DNA of 64,000 nucleotides from Schistosoma haematobium (lineage: Eukaryota > Platyhelminthes > Trematoda > Strigeidida > Schistosomatidae), in contig NC_067196.1 in the NCBI RefSeq assembly GCF_000699445.3, forward strand, positions 83,752,364-83,816,363, read 5' to 3'. Position 1 is the stretch's first letter, and the number at the start of each line of letters is the position of its first letter. The translations under genes and the position numbers were made by a program. The notes beneath the pieces are model-generated. The model was given only the letters and a program-made list of their open reading frames with translations, was not told where the DNA came from and did not search any database. Positions 1 through 11,784 of this stretch are shown one piece after another.

Positions 1-165
1 AAAGAACAATGAAATCTGAGACGATTGATTGGCATTTTGCAAATGAAGTATTTATTTTGTATGGTTCTCAGATTTTAATAAGATATTCTGTAATGTATTA
101 AAATACATCCGATTTTCCCTACTTGTGTTCTCGTTCACTACAATAGTTGTATGTTAGTCTGCCAA
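1..165 (+). repeat. Dispersed repeat R1, partial copy
   Basis: This stretch resembles 11880-12100 and 16020-16170 (shared landmarks: a 'gaacaatga' block, an 'attttgcaaatgaa' block and a 'tctgtaat' block). It is therefore a copy of an unidentified dispersed repeat, cut by the window start. No coding potential is seen. The rest up to about 590 is AT-rich with no recognisable feature. Confidence 0.5.
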
Positions 166-594
166 TCACTTTCTCAAGTTAGGTTCACTCATTTATTTGT
201 AATATCTTCTTGATAGTATTACTACACCAACTACAAATTACGACTAAATGAGTTACATGGGTTTAGTAATGAACAATGTTAACAATTATTATACGACATA
301 TTATATTATAAAGCATCATATTAGCCCAGCTTTAGTTGTTTAACAAAAGATGAGAGATTTTTTAGATTTATAATATATTCGAGAGGTAATTTCATTCAAA
401 GTGAGTATCAGACATGTTCATAAATAAATCATTTTTTATAATTCCAAAAGATTTAATAAAAAACGACTCTATAACTGTTTATACTCTATTAAACTTGTCA
501 AGTTTTATCAAAACACTAGAATATTTGGAACCTGAAATATAAATTAATCTTGATTGAGACCATAAATCGATCAATGTTAGACCGCCATTAAAAA

Positions 595-885
595 TCCGGA
601 AACACAGGACAGTTGTTTCGTCATAGGACGGGATTTCTCAGCAATGTGCATCCAAGGACCCGCATGCGAGATTCAAACTCAGTATCTTCAGTTTCGCGCG
701 CGAAAGCGAGGTTGAAATCCCGCGTACGCGATCGTGGATGTGCATTGCTGAGGAATCCCATACTAGGACGATATGGCCGTCCGGTTCTTCTAGGTTTTCA
801 TTGGTGGTCTAATATTGATCACTTCATGAGCTTAATGAGAACTCAACAATCTCCACAACCTTGTACTGATAAATCAATATAAAAT
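595..885. repeat. Head-to-head pair of SINE copies
   Basis: A left half on the minus strand (about 605-705) and a right half on the plus strand (about 715-885) share the same unit. The 24-bp block near 631-654 recurs inverted near 735-758. The right half has the 'gtggatg...gcattgctgagga' and 'ttcattggtggtcta' landmarks also found at 3620-3890. The two copies meet at a GC-rich junction near 700 (cgcgcgcg). The 89-codon ORF here is a repeat artefact. Confidence 0.6.
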
Positions 886-1009
886 GGGTTTCGAAAAAAG
901 CCACGTATTTAGAAAAATTTAATTCGAATTCAAAAATCTGAAAAATTTAAGACTAATATATATATTGAATACTTTGATTCTAAATTAATGGAATATATTC
1001 ACAATACAG

Positions 1010-1640
1010 TCACTGTGAGAGGTAGAAACATTCACGTAGCTGGTCAGAATCATCGATAGACAAGGGGGATTTGATACAGATGTAAATGCACGGATTACAA
1101 AAAAGGGCAGCACTCCCACAACTGAAAAATATCTAAAACTCAACACAACTTTCTGAAAGTGAATAGCGAAATCAGAACCTTCAATACGAACGTCGAGACA
1201 GTTGGTTATATTGTACGGAGATGAAACTTTAAGAACTACATCAATCATCATTAAAAGAGTACAGGTATCGATAAACAATTGTCTACACGAAATACTGAAT
1301 GTACGTTGACCGGGTACCATCAGCAACAACATACTGTGAGAGAAAACAAACCAGCCTCCATTTGAAGAGGAAATTAGGAAAATACGTTGGAGGTGAGTGT
1401 GACTTACATTACGGAAATCATCAAACTGCATCGCGAAGCAAGCGCTAACTTGGAATCTTGAAGGGGAATGAAAAAGTGGAAGGCTGAAGAATACACTATT
1501 CTGGGAATTAGAAACAGACATAGAAAAAGGATGAATAGGAACTGGAAAGAATTGGAAAGCAGAGTGGAGGACAGTGGTAGATGGAGAATACTGGTGGACG
1601 ACCTAACAAGTGATAGTAATTAAGTAAGTAAGTATTCACA
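1010..1640 (+). mobile_element. SR2-like RTE retrotransposon, 3' fragment
   Basis: Plus-strand translation, with stops and frameshifts, matches the C-terminal part of the RT protein encoded at 60897-62936: a YLGS block, a DET-RTT block in place of AETWRTT, a GTISNNILWERTNQ block and an AKQALTWN block. It ends in a short TAAG-type tail at about 1620-1632, as the intact copies do. It is a 5'-truncated dead copy. The 178-codon minus-strand ORF is its shadow. Confidence 0.8.
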
Positions 1641-1644
1641 ATGA

Positions 1645-2300
1645 CTTCGGCCACATGAGGAGATAATTAAATAAAAGAAATCTAAAGAATTTTATAAATC
1701 AATCAAACTGCTTTTATCAAGCACACAAATTCAATTTATATTGGAAGAGAATAAGTGAAAGAGATGATGACACAGTCAGTCAAGCTATGACTTAATCACT
1801 TGAAATACAAATAATTAAGTAAATTGTGAAATCTTTGAGATACAGATAATCGTTTGATAAGCTTTTATTAATGTTGTCTTTTTACATCCCTTAAGGTTTG
1901 CTTGAACAAAAGCAAATATAAGTTGAGATACTTGAAATGAAATTTATAAATGAATGATTTCCAGTGAACATATCAGAACGAGAGTACGTAAGTTATCTTG
2001 TCTACCTATGTTGAATTCCATCAAAACAACAATGTTTTTCAATATCTAACTAAATGCTGTTCATATGTGATTGATTTTTCTGAGTATTGAAATTAAAAGG
2101 GAAACCAAGGTATCAAAATCGAGACATATGCACATTATCTCTATTGGCAGATAATCGTTATTGGATTTTGAAGGATTATATTTCAAACACTATGAAAATA
2201 TTCAGGGGAAAATGTCCTACTAGAAAACAGATGTTTAGTTACAATAATAAACAAAGTCAAACTATGAATGTGAAAAGACTAGCTTACTATATAAAGTTAA
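1645..2300. other. AT-rich spacer, nothing recognised
   Basis: No gene, RNA or repeat structure could be supported here. It is AT-rich, with no long ORF resembling a protein family. Confidence 0.5.
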
Positions 2301-2304
2301 GAGC

Positions 2305-2850
2305 TTTACCATGCACTCATAGAAGCTGGGACATGTGTTACGTATGCCCAACCACCGACTGCCCCAACGAGCGATTTTCTGGTGTAGGAGTAGTTTGGAA
2401 GAAGGATAGGGGCGGCCAGACCAAAACACGGCACAGATCTATGAAGTCACCGACAAGTGGACTGAGCCATGTTGGTAGGTGTGGACTACCTCGTTGGGAT
2501 CCGCGAGACGATAGCAACCGATGGTTAGGGACCTTGGATGACATGGCTAAAAATCGTTTGCAATGGTGCAGGTGCATCCATTCTTTGTTTTCTCCCAAAT
2601 TCTAATCTTTTGAATTCTTCATGTTCCTTCTTTTTTTCTCTTTCCAAATTTATTTCACCGGATTATACTCCTTGAATAACATCTTCAAACCCTAATGTTT
2701 CCGATTGCTGCTTATACTTTTACTACCTCTACCACTATGGGATTTGAGTCGACAACTACATCTCTGTGCTAATGTGGAATGACAACTCGAACTGATGTAC
2801 ATACGTAAGAAGTTCTACGTTGTTGAATAATTGACTGACTGTTCAAACTT
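2305..2850 (+). mobile_element. RTE-like LINE, 3' fragment
   Basis: Frameshifted plus-strand translation matches the C-terminus of the LINE protein at 40734-41495 and 48960-49263: GHVLRMP, a GGQTKT block, LSHVGRC, a W-PRDD block and DMAKNRLQW. The 3' sequence ends near 2850 with 'tgactgactg', the same (TGAC)n-type tail seen at 49452-49468. It is a severely 5'-truncated copy. The ORFs of 172 and 86 codons are artefacts of it. Confidence 0.8.
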
Positions 2851-2854
2851 GGCT

Positions 2855-3615
2855 ATCTTTATGACTAGACTGAAATATACTAGCTTGAAAACTTGTTCAG
2901 AGAACACTTATTACGCCGTTGTCTATTGATAGCACTGAGATCAAAGGTACATTTCACCACCCTCGGTGGATTTTTGCTGCCAAGAATAGTGTTACAAAAA
3001 TACACAAATAACATAACAGAATTCTGTTTTGATATCTTCAAAACAGTTGTCGTTCGACTTTGAAGTTCCGTTTACAAGTCAACAAAATTGTTATCAATGA
3101 GAAATTTTTTTAATGGTATAGCCTGTAAGAAATTCTCAACCATTAATATACCTATGCTATCCTTTGGATTAACGATATCCGTACAAGCAAAATGTTTACA
3201 CAGACTATTCATCACAAAATATGAAAATGATCGATTATTATTATTATTATTATTAAAATCGGATCATAATTTGGTTATCGATCATAATCATGTTCACTTT
3301 TCCATAAGATGAAATCTTATCAATCAAATTTTAACATTATTAGTACAATAGCATATAGTAATATGTTATGAACATGTTAGCATATACGTAGTGATTGATG
3401 TACATAGATTTTTTCACCTTATTTATAAAAAAACCAGACATTTAAATAAATTTGTAAAGTAAAAATGTATGTTAAAGTGCACTTGAACAGTTGTTCTCTA
3501 TATAATTTTATCTTTCAAAATGCATTTTGTGAATCTGTGTAAAATATTGACCATATATATATATATATCAAGAAAGTTTTATTAAGTTATTGAATTGGTT
3601 GTAGTTTGACATTAA
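2855..3615. other. AT-rich spacer with small microsatellites
   Basis: It holds an (ATT)n run near 3234-3255 and an (AT)n run near 3555-3570. No gene is recognised. Confidence 0.5.
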
Positions 3616-3621
3616 CACTGT

Positions 3622-3895
3622 TGGACGCCAGCTCAGTGGTTTAAAGATTAAGCGTTCGCACGCGAGACTGTTAGGTTGTATGTTCGGATCTCGCGAGGCG
3701 GGATCGTGGATGCGCACTGCTAAGGAGTCCTATGCTAAGGTGAAACGGCTGTTCAGTGTTTCCAGACTTTCTATGGTGGTCTAGCTTCAATGGACTCATG
3801 AATGCAATTATTAAATTACTACAATCTCCACAAAACCCCTCTCTGATTACTGAATAGACACTGGATACTCTTTTATTAATAAAATAAATGTTTAC
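3622..3895 (+). repeat. tRNA-derived SINE
   Basis: It starts with a tRNA-like head. An A-box-like 'agctcagtggttt' (about 3632) is followed about 45 bp later by a B-box-like 'atgttcggatctcg' (about 3679). These are the two internal RNA polymerase III promoter elements. The body has the 'gcgcactgctaaggagtcc' and 'atggtggtctagcttcaatg' landmarks, recurring in pieces at 595-885, 7735-7830, 12720-12785 and 15575-15665. It ends in an AT-rich 'aataaaataaatg' tail. Confidence 0.65.
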
Positions 3896-4069
3896 TTTGT
3901 TGAAAAACCCTTGTAGTTTTGACACTTATAACAGTTCACGTGCAATTGAGTTTGTTCACATTTAATTTGGTTAAGCTCTTTTGTTAAATTATTTAACGGA
4001 TAGAGTCATTCGTACAATAACAACTTTTCTATACCATTGTACCTTTATTATTGTTGCACTTGTATGAAT

Positions 4070-4415
4070 ATGTATGCTTGAGCATTGCTTACTGCCTATG
4101 CATATATTCATTCTGCTAGCCTTAATATTAGTCGCTTAATTGATTCATTCACTTCACTATGTATATGTATGTACATTTTAATCCTGTTCATTGACTCGCT
4201 GATTCGACTCGCACACTCACTCGCTTGCCCGTTTGCTTTTCGGCACTATTCTTTCATGCTTGCTTAGCGTACCTGTAATTTTGGTGATCTGTGCATGATT
4301 CAATAATAAACTTGATCAACACTTTGTATTCGACTTCTGGTTTATACACCGTTGGGGCATTATCTAATGACGGTTATCAGGATGAACTGTATGCGATGGT
4401 TAAGAATTATATTGA
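4070..4415 (+). repeat. LTR-like dispersed repeat, family L2
   Basis: A roughly 340-bp block recurs in inverse orientation at about 52780-53095. The shared core runs from a 'ctgtgcatgattcaataataaac' region through 'cactttgtattcgacttct' to 'tacaccgttgggg' and 'ggttatcag'. It has a polyadenylation-like aataaa near 4302. It could be a solo LTR or terminal-repeat non-autonomous element. No target duplication was established. Confidence 0.4.
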
Positions 4416-4565
4416 ATACCGACCACAACAGTATTGGTAAGCCCGATGTGATTCAAACACGCAGCCTTCTGATTAATACACCGTTGGGGCATTTATCTAA
4501 TGACGGTTATCAGGATGAACATGAATACGACGTTTAAAGATGATATTGAATACCGACCACAACAC
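4342..4565 (+). repeat. Imperfect tandem duplication (about 125-bp unit)
   Basis: Two successive units each contain 'caccgttggggcat', 'atctaatgacggttatcagg' and 'attgaataccgaccacaac'. The first starts near 4347 and the second near 4478. This is the downstream part of repeat L2, duplicated. Confidence 0.75.
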
Positions 4566-5930
4566 GCTTATTTTACATTAATTTAGATGTTGTTTTCCTC
4601 CTCAGTGATTCATTTAATCTCTAGATCATTTATTTTTTACTATCAAACTTAGTGGAATCTAATAAATCACTGAAAATAATGTTGCACATTCGTCTACTAT
4701 TTCAATGTACATCCGTAATTCTTATCATTTATTCAAAATCTTCTCTTCCTGTGTATAAACTCCAAATGTGGAAAGATAAATTACAATTTGATGAAATCAA
4801 TATTCATTACACAAATTCTTTACAAAGTATAAACATGTACATAAAATTAAATGTAACCAAATGGTATTTTATTAAATGACTCATTCAAAGAAGAATCTAG
4901 AAACTAAATATTTCTACCTACCCTAACCATATTGATTAAACGATATGTTAGTTACCAAGTTATTTATATATTTTTTCTTCTTCATCTTAGAAACATATTC
5001 ATTTTTCGATGTTGTTAACAGCCTTAGAAAATAACTAGTTTTATCTTATATGAAATAAACTTGAAGCATTTCTCATAACTTGGTTCTTTGTTTAGTTGTT
5101 CAAGATTGTAAGTGTCAGGAATTTGGTTAGATAGTTTGTATTTCACGATACATTCATAAACAAAATGTTCATGAATGCATTTGTTTACGGGGAATTAAGT
5201 GCCTAGATCATTCATATTTACAAATGTCCTTTATAGCATCTTACAAGAAAAGCTGTTATTTAACATTTTCTGCTAGCCAACTGAAGTTAACTAGTTGGAT
5301 TCAAAATTATAAAGATTGAACAAGATTGAGGAAAAAACAAAAGGTGACACTACAATTGCATCACCGTGATCAATGCTGAACCATGTTATCAATCGAAACA
5401 CTTAAATACATAGTTATAGTCCAATGCATAATATGCTATCTGTCTAGACATTTAAAGCATTATTAACAACATATGCTTTCGTAATCATCTATCTGTATCA
5501 TTCTTTGAGACATTCCTCATTAGGTTAGCCATTCTAATCGAAATAGAATTTTCTCGTGGAAGTACTGGCTTTATTGGAAAGGAAGTAACTTAAAATTAAA
5601 GATCTATAGATTTCCTCCTCTCTAGAAAGAATTGACTTATGGGTTAAATATTTGACAATTGTCATAAATAAATGTTATAAATATGGTTACAAGACAGCCA
5701 TAGAAACCATCAATTATCGTAAATATAGATTACACCTTGATTAGTAAAAGCTTGAATTACCCACTGAACAAAATAAACAAATATTAATAGACAGTTAATG
5801 TATTCAATTTTTAACTTAAATTTAAGATTTCATTGTTATTTGATCGTAATATACCAAATCATTTACATGAGTTCCGTATAAATTTTCAAATGCTATTTTC
5901 AGTTGAACAGCCCTTAAACATTGTTATTCT
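4566..5930. other. AT-rich spacer, nothing recognised
   Basis: No protein-coding similarity, RNA gene or repeat structure was recognised. The short ORF near 4652-4879 has AT-driven composition and no family resemblance. Confidence 0.5.
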
Positions 5931-5931
5931 A

Positions 5932-6189
5932 TAAGCAAAGATGGACAGTGGCTAGTAATGGACACGCGTTTCGTCCTATTCGGGACTCGTCAATTGGATG
6001 TACCTGTATCCCAGAGTTGATGTTCACTCCGAGATTTGAATCGAGTACTGATCGCTCCAAACACTATCGTGTTATCTACTTAGCTACTAAGTCCTGATAG
6101 CTACCTGTTTGTGCAATATGGGAAAGTTTAAATTCACTTGGTGTTGTTTACTTGTACTTTCCCATTATTATTTAGGACTACAATTGATC
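5932..6189 (-). repeat. Sm-alpha-like SINE with hammerhead motif, copy 1
   Basis: This unit of about 258 bp is nearly identical to 10671-10928. On the minus strand it carries a hammerhead-type core: TTGACGA (5987-5993), a GTCC/GGAC stem II, then GAAA (5969-5972) and ACGCGTGTCC. Schistosome Sm-alpha SINEs are known to encode hammerhead ribozymes. Here the first core base is T where active ribozymes have C (CTGANGA), so activity is doubtful. Confidence 0.75.
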
Positions 6190-6350
6190 AATCTTTTGTT
6201 TTACAGTTTGCGTGTTATGAATAACTCGTATAATCAAATTATTGTATGAAATATATTCTACACTAATGATGATTTAAACATCAGTTTAGATATTATCTTG
6301 CATGACAGTGATTGTATAACCATAACAATTCAATTTTCAATAAATAAGTT

Positions 6351-6487
6351 ACAAATTTCGATAGAGCAATGAGAATGTGAAGTTGATCTAAAAGAAAATG
6401 TGATGTATTGTTCAAAATGTATGATGTAAATACATCACATTTTTCCTGAGATAAACTCCATCTTCTCATTGCTCTATCGAAATATGT
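6351..6487. repeat. MITE-like hairpin element
   Basis: The outer arms 6351-6375 and 6463-6487 are inverted repeats of 25 bp with one mismatch. An inner pair, 6395-6407 and 6431-6443, is a perfect 13-bp inverted repeat. The whole 137 bp can fold into one long hairpin. No target duplication is evident and no transposase is nearby. Confidence 0.65.
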
Positions 6488-6489
6488 AT

Positions 6490-7730
6490 AATAGACTAAA
6501 TACTTTAAATTAGATTAAACTATTGAATCCTACATCAGATGTATCAGTTCAAGTAATCAAGATGATATCAGTTATTGAATGAAAGAGAAATATATAACTG
6601 TCTGTAAGGACCTTAGTAACATTTTTGAAACAAGGAATTACCAAATGTAAATGTTTAATGAATCGTCAACAGAAAATGAAATATTTTGCTTGGTAGTTTT
6701 ACTATAAATATTGAACACCTTCAAAAGTTATTTTTTAACAAATCAATCCCAAATGTAACCTTATCAAAATAATTATCCAACACTTACCGAAACGATTATA
6801 GTTTTGATGAATGAATCAAAGTAATTCGTATAATTCGTATACACAGAATAAATATGGAAATTCTTTGTTTAAATTGAATTCTATTTTGTTATATAATGAT
6901 TAGGATGTGCTTCCAAAAACTTCCCTCCTATATATTACAATCAAATATTGTTTTATTATCCATTTTATAAATTTTGTAATATTATAAACATGGAATTACT
7001 TTATCATATTATTACTGTGTATATTATTTGTTGAGATTTCCTATTTCAGCCCTGCTTCATTTAGTAATAACTTTTGATTGGTTCACTTACATTTCTTCCT
7101 TATTCACTATAGAATTATACACATTTATTGTGTTATTATTGTGTGCTAATACAAATATGTCCAGTCATCCATTTGGTCATTAGACCAATATCCCATTCCT
7201 CTTTTTTTGTTGTTGTTTTGTTTTACAAAGTTCCGACCAAATCAATAAAAAGTAATCGATCATGTCTGTAAAAGTCTTTATTAATAAGTTCACTGAACTG
7301 GGAAATTGATGATGTTACTAACAACAATAACAACAACGACAGCAACAATAAAAATGAGAGTGAAATCATCGAAACAGTGGAATTTAAGAAAAGGGTAAGG
7401 TTGAAATTTCGTAATCTAGTTAAAAAGAATTTTGATATTTAAAAGACAGTTGTCTAGAATTCGTTGACAATAGTTAACTTCCAAGAAGATTATTTATTGT
7501 ATTTTCTAAAGAAGAAAAAAAACAAACGATTATAATGTTGCATTCTACTTAGTAAAGTGATTTGCATATATTTAAATTAGGTAATTAGAATGAAAAATTT
7601 AGATAACAAACAATAATCTATTTTCTTATTCTAGACAATAATGAATCTGTGACAAAATATCAAAACCTTTGTTTGGTACCAAAATAACAAAAAATATAGA
7701 GCATCTGTTAACAATGTATATTGTCAATGG
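6490..7730. other. AT-rich spacer, nothing recognised
   Basis: No gene is recognised. It contains a low-complexity AAC-rich stretch near 7315-7350. Confidence 0.5.
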
Positions 7731-7734
7731 TTGA

Positions 7735-7830
7735 GATCATGAGTCAGTTGAATCCAGATCACTATGGAAAACCTGGAAGCACTGGACGGCTGTTTCATCC
7801 TATTGTGGGACTCCTCAGCAGTGCGTATAT
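7735..7830 (-). repeat. tRNA-type SINE fragment
   Basis: It shares the 'catgagtcagttga', 'atggaaaacctggaagcactgga' and 'tttcatcctattgtgggactcctcagcagtgcg' landmarks with the SINE at 3622-3895, reversed. It is a truncated copy. Confidence 0.55.
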
Positions 7831-8144
7831 TTTAGTTAGTTTCGTTATATCATTTCCTTTACAACTATGAATTATGAAAATCTAAATGGAAAAGAAACAA
7901 CAATGTTCAAGCATGAAAAGTGTTATAGTCTAATCTAATCTACTGGATTAACGATATATCTATTAATTCCGTCATAATTTCTGTTACATAATTGATAAAC
8001 CATTCGAAATTCAAGTCAGATGAATAAGTATAAATGCCTTTATTAGTTAAAAGTATAAATCAAGTACATAGATAAGTAAAATGTAAAATCAAAATATACC
8101 ACACTTTATAAACCTAATCATATTTGTAACTAGGAGATTTTTGA

Positions 8145-8895
8145 AATAAATTTATTATTAACTATGTTCCTACCTCTCTGGAAGGGAACAATACACAGTT
8201 TTTGCAGGAAAGTGTTCAAAGTCTCTACCGTTTCATGAAGGTGTACCACAAGGAGCCGTCTTTCATCTCTTTTTTTCTCTTTTTTTCTGCATGATATACC
8301 ATCTTCTACAGAAAACATTTTTGTGAAATATGCGGATGATCTTACTGTATGTATGCCGATTCCTACCTCTTTACATCCCATAGAAATGAATGAGTTTTTG
8401 TTTCGTATTGAATGTTGGTCTATTGTTAATGATCTCATACTTAATCCGTCTAAATGTCAAGCTGTTAACTTTAGCATGAGACATGAATGGCATCTAAACA
8501 ACACTTTGAGGTCCCATAATGCTTGTGCCATTAGAGACTCTTTGATAAACACAGTGTTGAAGGTCATTTATCTTGTTGTTACTTTTTCCTCTGGTAGAAG
8601 GGGACGTAATTACATTAAAATCCATGCACGCAAGCAAAAGTATAAAGATTATATATTACCTTACTCTGTGACGAACAGGCTGTTAGAGTCAACCTAGTCA
8701 ATAACCTGTATTCTTAAACATGTCTGTAATTTGGGAAATTGTAAAGTTTCAGATTTTTTTATTTTTTAAATTTTTTCTCAATTTTTTCCTCCCTTTTTTA
8801 TGTAAAAGAAACTTGTTGGGATACCTTGTGCTGAGAATTCTGTATTGTATCAAAATACAATATTGAATAAAGCCATTAATAATAATAATATAAGT
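8145..8895 (+). mobile_element. CR1/Jockey-like LINE, 3' fragment
   Basis: Frameshifted plus-strand translation shows RT motif B (GVPQGAV, about 8232-8255) followed by RT motif C in KYADDLTV (about 8324-8350). A C-terminal region follows, ending at about 8697. The element terminates with 'gaataaagccattaataataataat' near 8868-8892, a simple-repeat tail typical of CR1-type LINEs. It is 5'-truncated within the RT and dead. Confidence 0.75.
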
Positions 8896-9404
8896 TCTGA
8901 ACGGCAAGAAATAATTTCAAAATTAGTTCATCACGTACTAAACAACATTTAGAAATGAATGGTAATGGTGTATAAAAGATATTTAATATTACTTACTTGC
9001 GCTTGTTACTGTAGAGGCTAGTATCCTCTATATCTGACTCCAATACATAGTATCCCGTTAACGGAGTATTTAAGGCAGGCTAAATCTCCTAGTAGAATTA
9101 TGGATTTACTCGAGATTATTCAAAAGCCTGAACATCAGTTATAGAGATAGTTTATTGTTAAAGATTGGTAAAATCCGCAAGCGTACAGGAAGCAAGCACA
9201 CAGGGAAACCAAGAGTGTGTGTGTGTGAGTGTTAAAAATCCATATATATTTATGAGTGTTAATCAAGTATGGATAAATTATTGATTGCTTGTGTATTACA
9301 ACCAATGGGAGATTAGATTAAAAATTGACATGTGCTCAGTCAGACTCACACAGAAAATTAAATGGTGGATCAAGTGTCTAAATTACAGTGGGCAGTCAAA
9401 TAAT

Positions 9405-9515
9405 ACAATAGTTGAATGGGTCTTCTACATTACCCCTCGTCTAGGAGCATAGGCCGCTCACCAGCTTTCTCCATCCAACCCTGTCCTGGGCAATCCTTTT
9501 CAGTTGCTATTCAAT
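9405..9515 (-). mobile_element. SR2-like RTE, 3'-end fragment
   Basis: The block 'aggagcataggccgctcaccag' to 'ccatccaaccctgtcctgggcaatcc' is the same as 60922-60980 (3' end of the intact minus-strand SR2-like copy). Only about 100 bp is preserved. Confidence 0.75.
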
Positions 9516-9519
9516 AATA

Positions 9520-10325
9520 TAATGAATCATCAAAGTGATGGAGTTCCCATTGATACCCCAATGAATTGAATTTTGTTTGATATATTTATGGATAACCTAA
9601 ATCAAGCAAAGGTGGAACACTATCTTCGTAAATCATTATTTTAATATAGATATACTGATGATAAATTTATTGTCTGTAACAGTGAAATATTCCACATATT
9701 TACTTGATCTTCTTAATTAAACACTTATCGACATGGAGTTAACTATTTAATATGGGAAGGAAGTAAAATTCCACTTCATTTATCTCAAAATTCAATGAAC
9801 CCAAAAAAGATTGTAAAAGCACATCCATCATGAAAGCACATAGAGTAGCATTTATCTAAACTAGAACAGTTTTTACTTAGTATATCATAAAATGTGATCC
9901 AAAGAGATATTAAAAGATGAATTTGCAGTCATTAAAAAAGGGGTTATACAAAAATGTTAGTCTTCAGAAAGTCTTTGATAAGTATGTTAAACTGAACGAA
10001 CACATCAAGTATGGTTCAGTTAATGAGAAAGTTGTCTTCTTTTATCTATGCTTGAAAGACAAAACTGTTGTGTTAAAAAAAATTATTGAAGAAATACTTC
10101 AATGAATATTTCTTATTCAGTAGCAAGGCTAATCAACACGTACGAAATGAATTGTTCCCTGAAATAAATAAAACTCGATAGATCCTCTTTTATTTAGTTC
10201 ATTGAACACCATCAATCGATTTCCAATATATGTGGCCAAGGACATACATCGAATTTATATAGTCAGAAGGAAATTGTTGTCAATTTATCACTGCCTTGGT
10301 AAATTCACAATTCTGATTAAAGTCA
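9520..10325 (+). mobile_element. Penelope-like element fragment, family 2
   Basis: Degenerate plus-strand translation resembles a PLE reverse transcriptase. A DGVPMDTPMN stretch (about 9538-9567) matches the G-PMGSP motif B, followed by FDIFMDNL and a YTDDKFIV block (about 9652-9675) matching the YVDDTFIV catalytic motif C. The 9917-10105 region fits the connector, and 10200-10310 is a weak GIY-YIG-like remnant. Many stops and frameshifts are present. Confidence 0.55.
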
Positions 10326-10540
10326 TGTTAACTTATTATTTGTACTTTGTTAAACAGTCATAGTTTAGCTGAGTGTTATTTAATCCACTTTACAATAAGT
10401 TTTCACATAATTCTTAAACCTATGCAAACTATTAAAATCCTCAACATTTATTAGACAATGCATTTATCTATGCTCGCGATTTTAGATGAAAAACAAAATT
10501 TAAGTTACTGGAAAAAAAAAGAATATGAAATAGTAATTTA

Positions 10541-10928
10541 TTAAATTCACTTGGTGTTGTTTTACTTGTATCTTCCGATTGTTATTAAGGACTGCAATTG
10601 ATTAGTCTCATGCTTTCACATGTTCATCCTGTGCGGATTGCCCCGATATAGCCTCCAGTCATAATCTTTTTAAGCAAAGATGGACAGTGGCTAGTAATGG
10701 ACACGCGTTTCGTCCTATTCGGGACTCGTCAATTGGATGTACCTGTATCCCAGAGTTGATGTTCACTCCGAGATTTGAATCGAGTACTGATCGCTCCAAA
10801 CACTATCGTGTTATCTACTTAGCTACTAAGTCCTGATAGCTACCTGTTTGTGCAATATGGGAAAGTTTAAATTCACTTGGTGTTGTTTACTTTTATCTTC
10901 CCATTATTATTTAGGACTACAATTGTTC
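10541..10928 (-). repeat. Sm-alpha-like SINE, copy 2 with partial tandem unit
   Basis: 10671-10928 duplicates 5932-6189 almost base for base. It carries the same minus-strand hammerhead-type core (GAAA at 10708-10711, TTGACGA at 10726-10732). A partial unit at 10541-10625 repeats the 'aaattcacttggtgttg...ggactgcaattgat' end, so this is a partial tandem dimer. The same T-for-C core change is present. Confidence 0.75.
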
Positions 10929-10944
10929 AGTCTCTTTTTGGCAT

Positions 10945-11037
10945 ATGTGTATGCAGGCACATACAGTTGACGAGTGTCAAATAGGACGAAACGCGAGTCT
11001 TGGACCACACTGTTAGCTACTATCCATCTTTGCTTAA
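10945..11037 (+). repeat. Sm-alpha-like SINE, inverted partial copy
   Basis: A plus-strand hammerhead-type core: TTGACGA (10967-10973), a stem II region with 'caaatag' loop, and GAAA (10988-10991) followed by CGCGAGTC. It ends with the 'actatccatctttgctta' end of the SINE, in inverse orientation to the copy just upstream. The two form an inverted pair. Confidence 0.65.
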
Positions 11038-11039
11038 AT

Positions 11040-11780
11040 AGTAAATTTCTATAACTTGTTCAACTTTTATTCAAATGTCAAGAAATATGCTTTCAAAACT
11101 TATCAACATATCAATCTGTTTATATCAATTTGTTTTGTATTTATGATTTTTGATAACCTGTTTACTTTACTGTTTGTTTATTCTGTATAATAAATATATT
11201 TCTGTTCAATTTTCTGATATCATATTAAACTTTTCAATCATTAAAACTGAATAGATTACATTTTGGGCATAACTTAAACAAAATCGACTTCATCAAATAG
11301 ATGTAATCACTTAACTAGGCTATACTGATATCATGACATGTCATATGTCATATGTCCAGAGTTGAATACAAAAATTGATTCATATTAATTATTAGATTCA
11401 TTGCTCTCTGTTTTGTATAGAGAAAGTTTTAACATAGTACTTAACTTTTAATTAAACTTTCCAAGATGATCTTATTTATAAATTATTAGATATAATCCAT
11501 CATAAGAATCTATCATTCCTAAATCTGTTTCTCATTTCAAATATAATCAACCTTATAGGTTCGTATATATTATATCCAACAGGCTAAGTCTCTGAATATA
11601 GTTTGATTCGTTTCTATTTGAGTAATACAGAAACTAAATATGAGTTGGGTTACAATAGACTTCTACTAGGGGCGCATTTCTTTTTTAATTTCTTTATTGT
11701 CGAATAGGAGGTAAGACATAACTGAAGTTATATGAAAGTAACTAATGGAGATCTTATTTAAAAATTAAGTATTATTATAA
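11040..11780. other. AT-rich spacer, nothing recognised
   Basis: No gene or repeat is supported. A local 'gtcatatgtcatatgtc' repeat lies near 11340. Confidence 0.5.
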
Positions 11781-11784
11781 TGTT

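Noticed and set aside
985..1521. 178-codon minus-strand ORF as a gene
   Set aside because: It is the antisense shadow of an SR2-like 3' fragment. The same shadow protein pattern recurs opposite the intact copies (19885-20223, 61039-61350).
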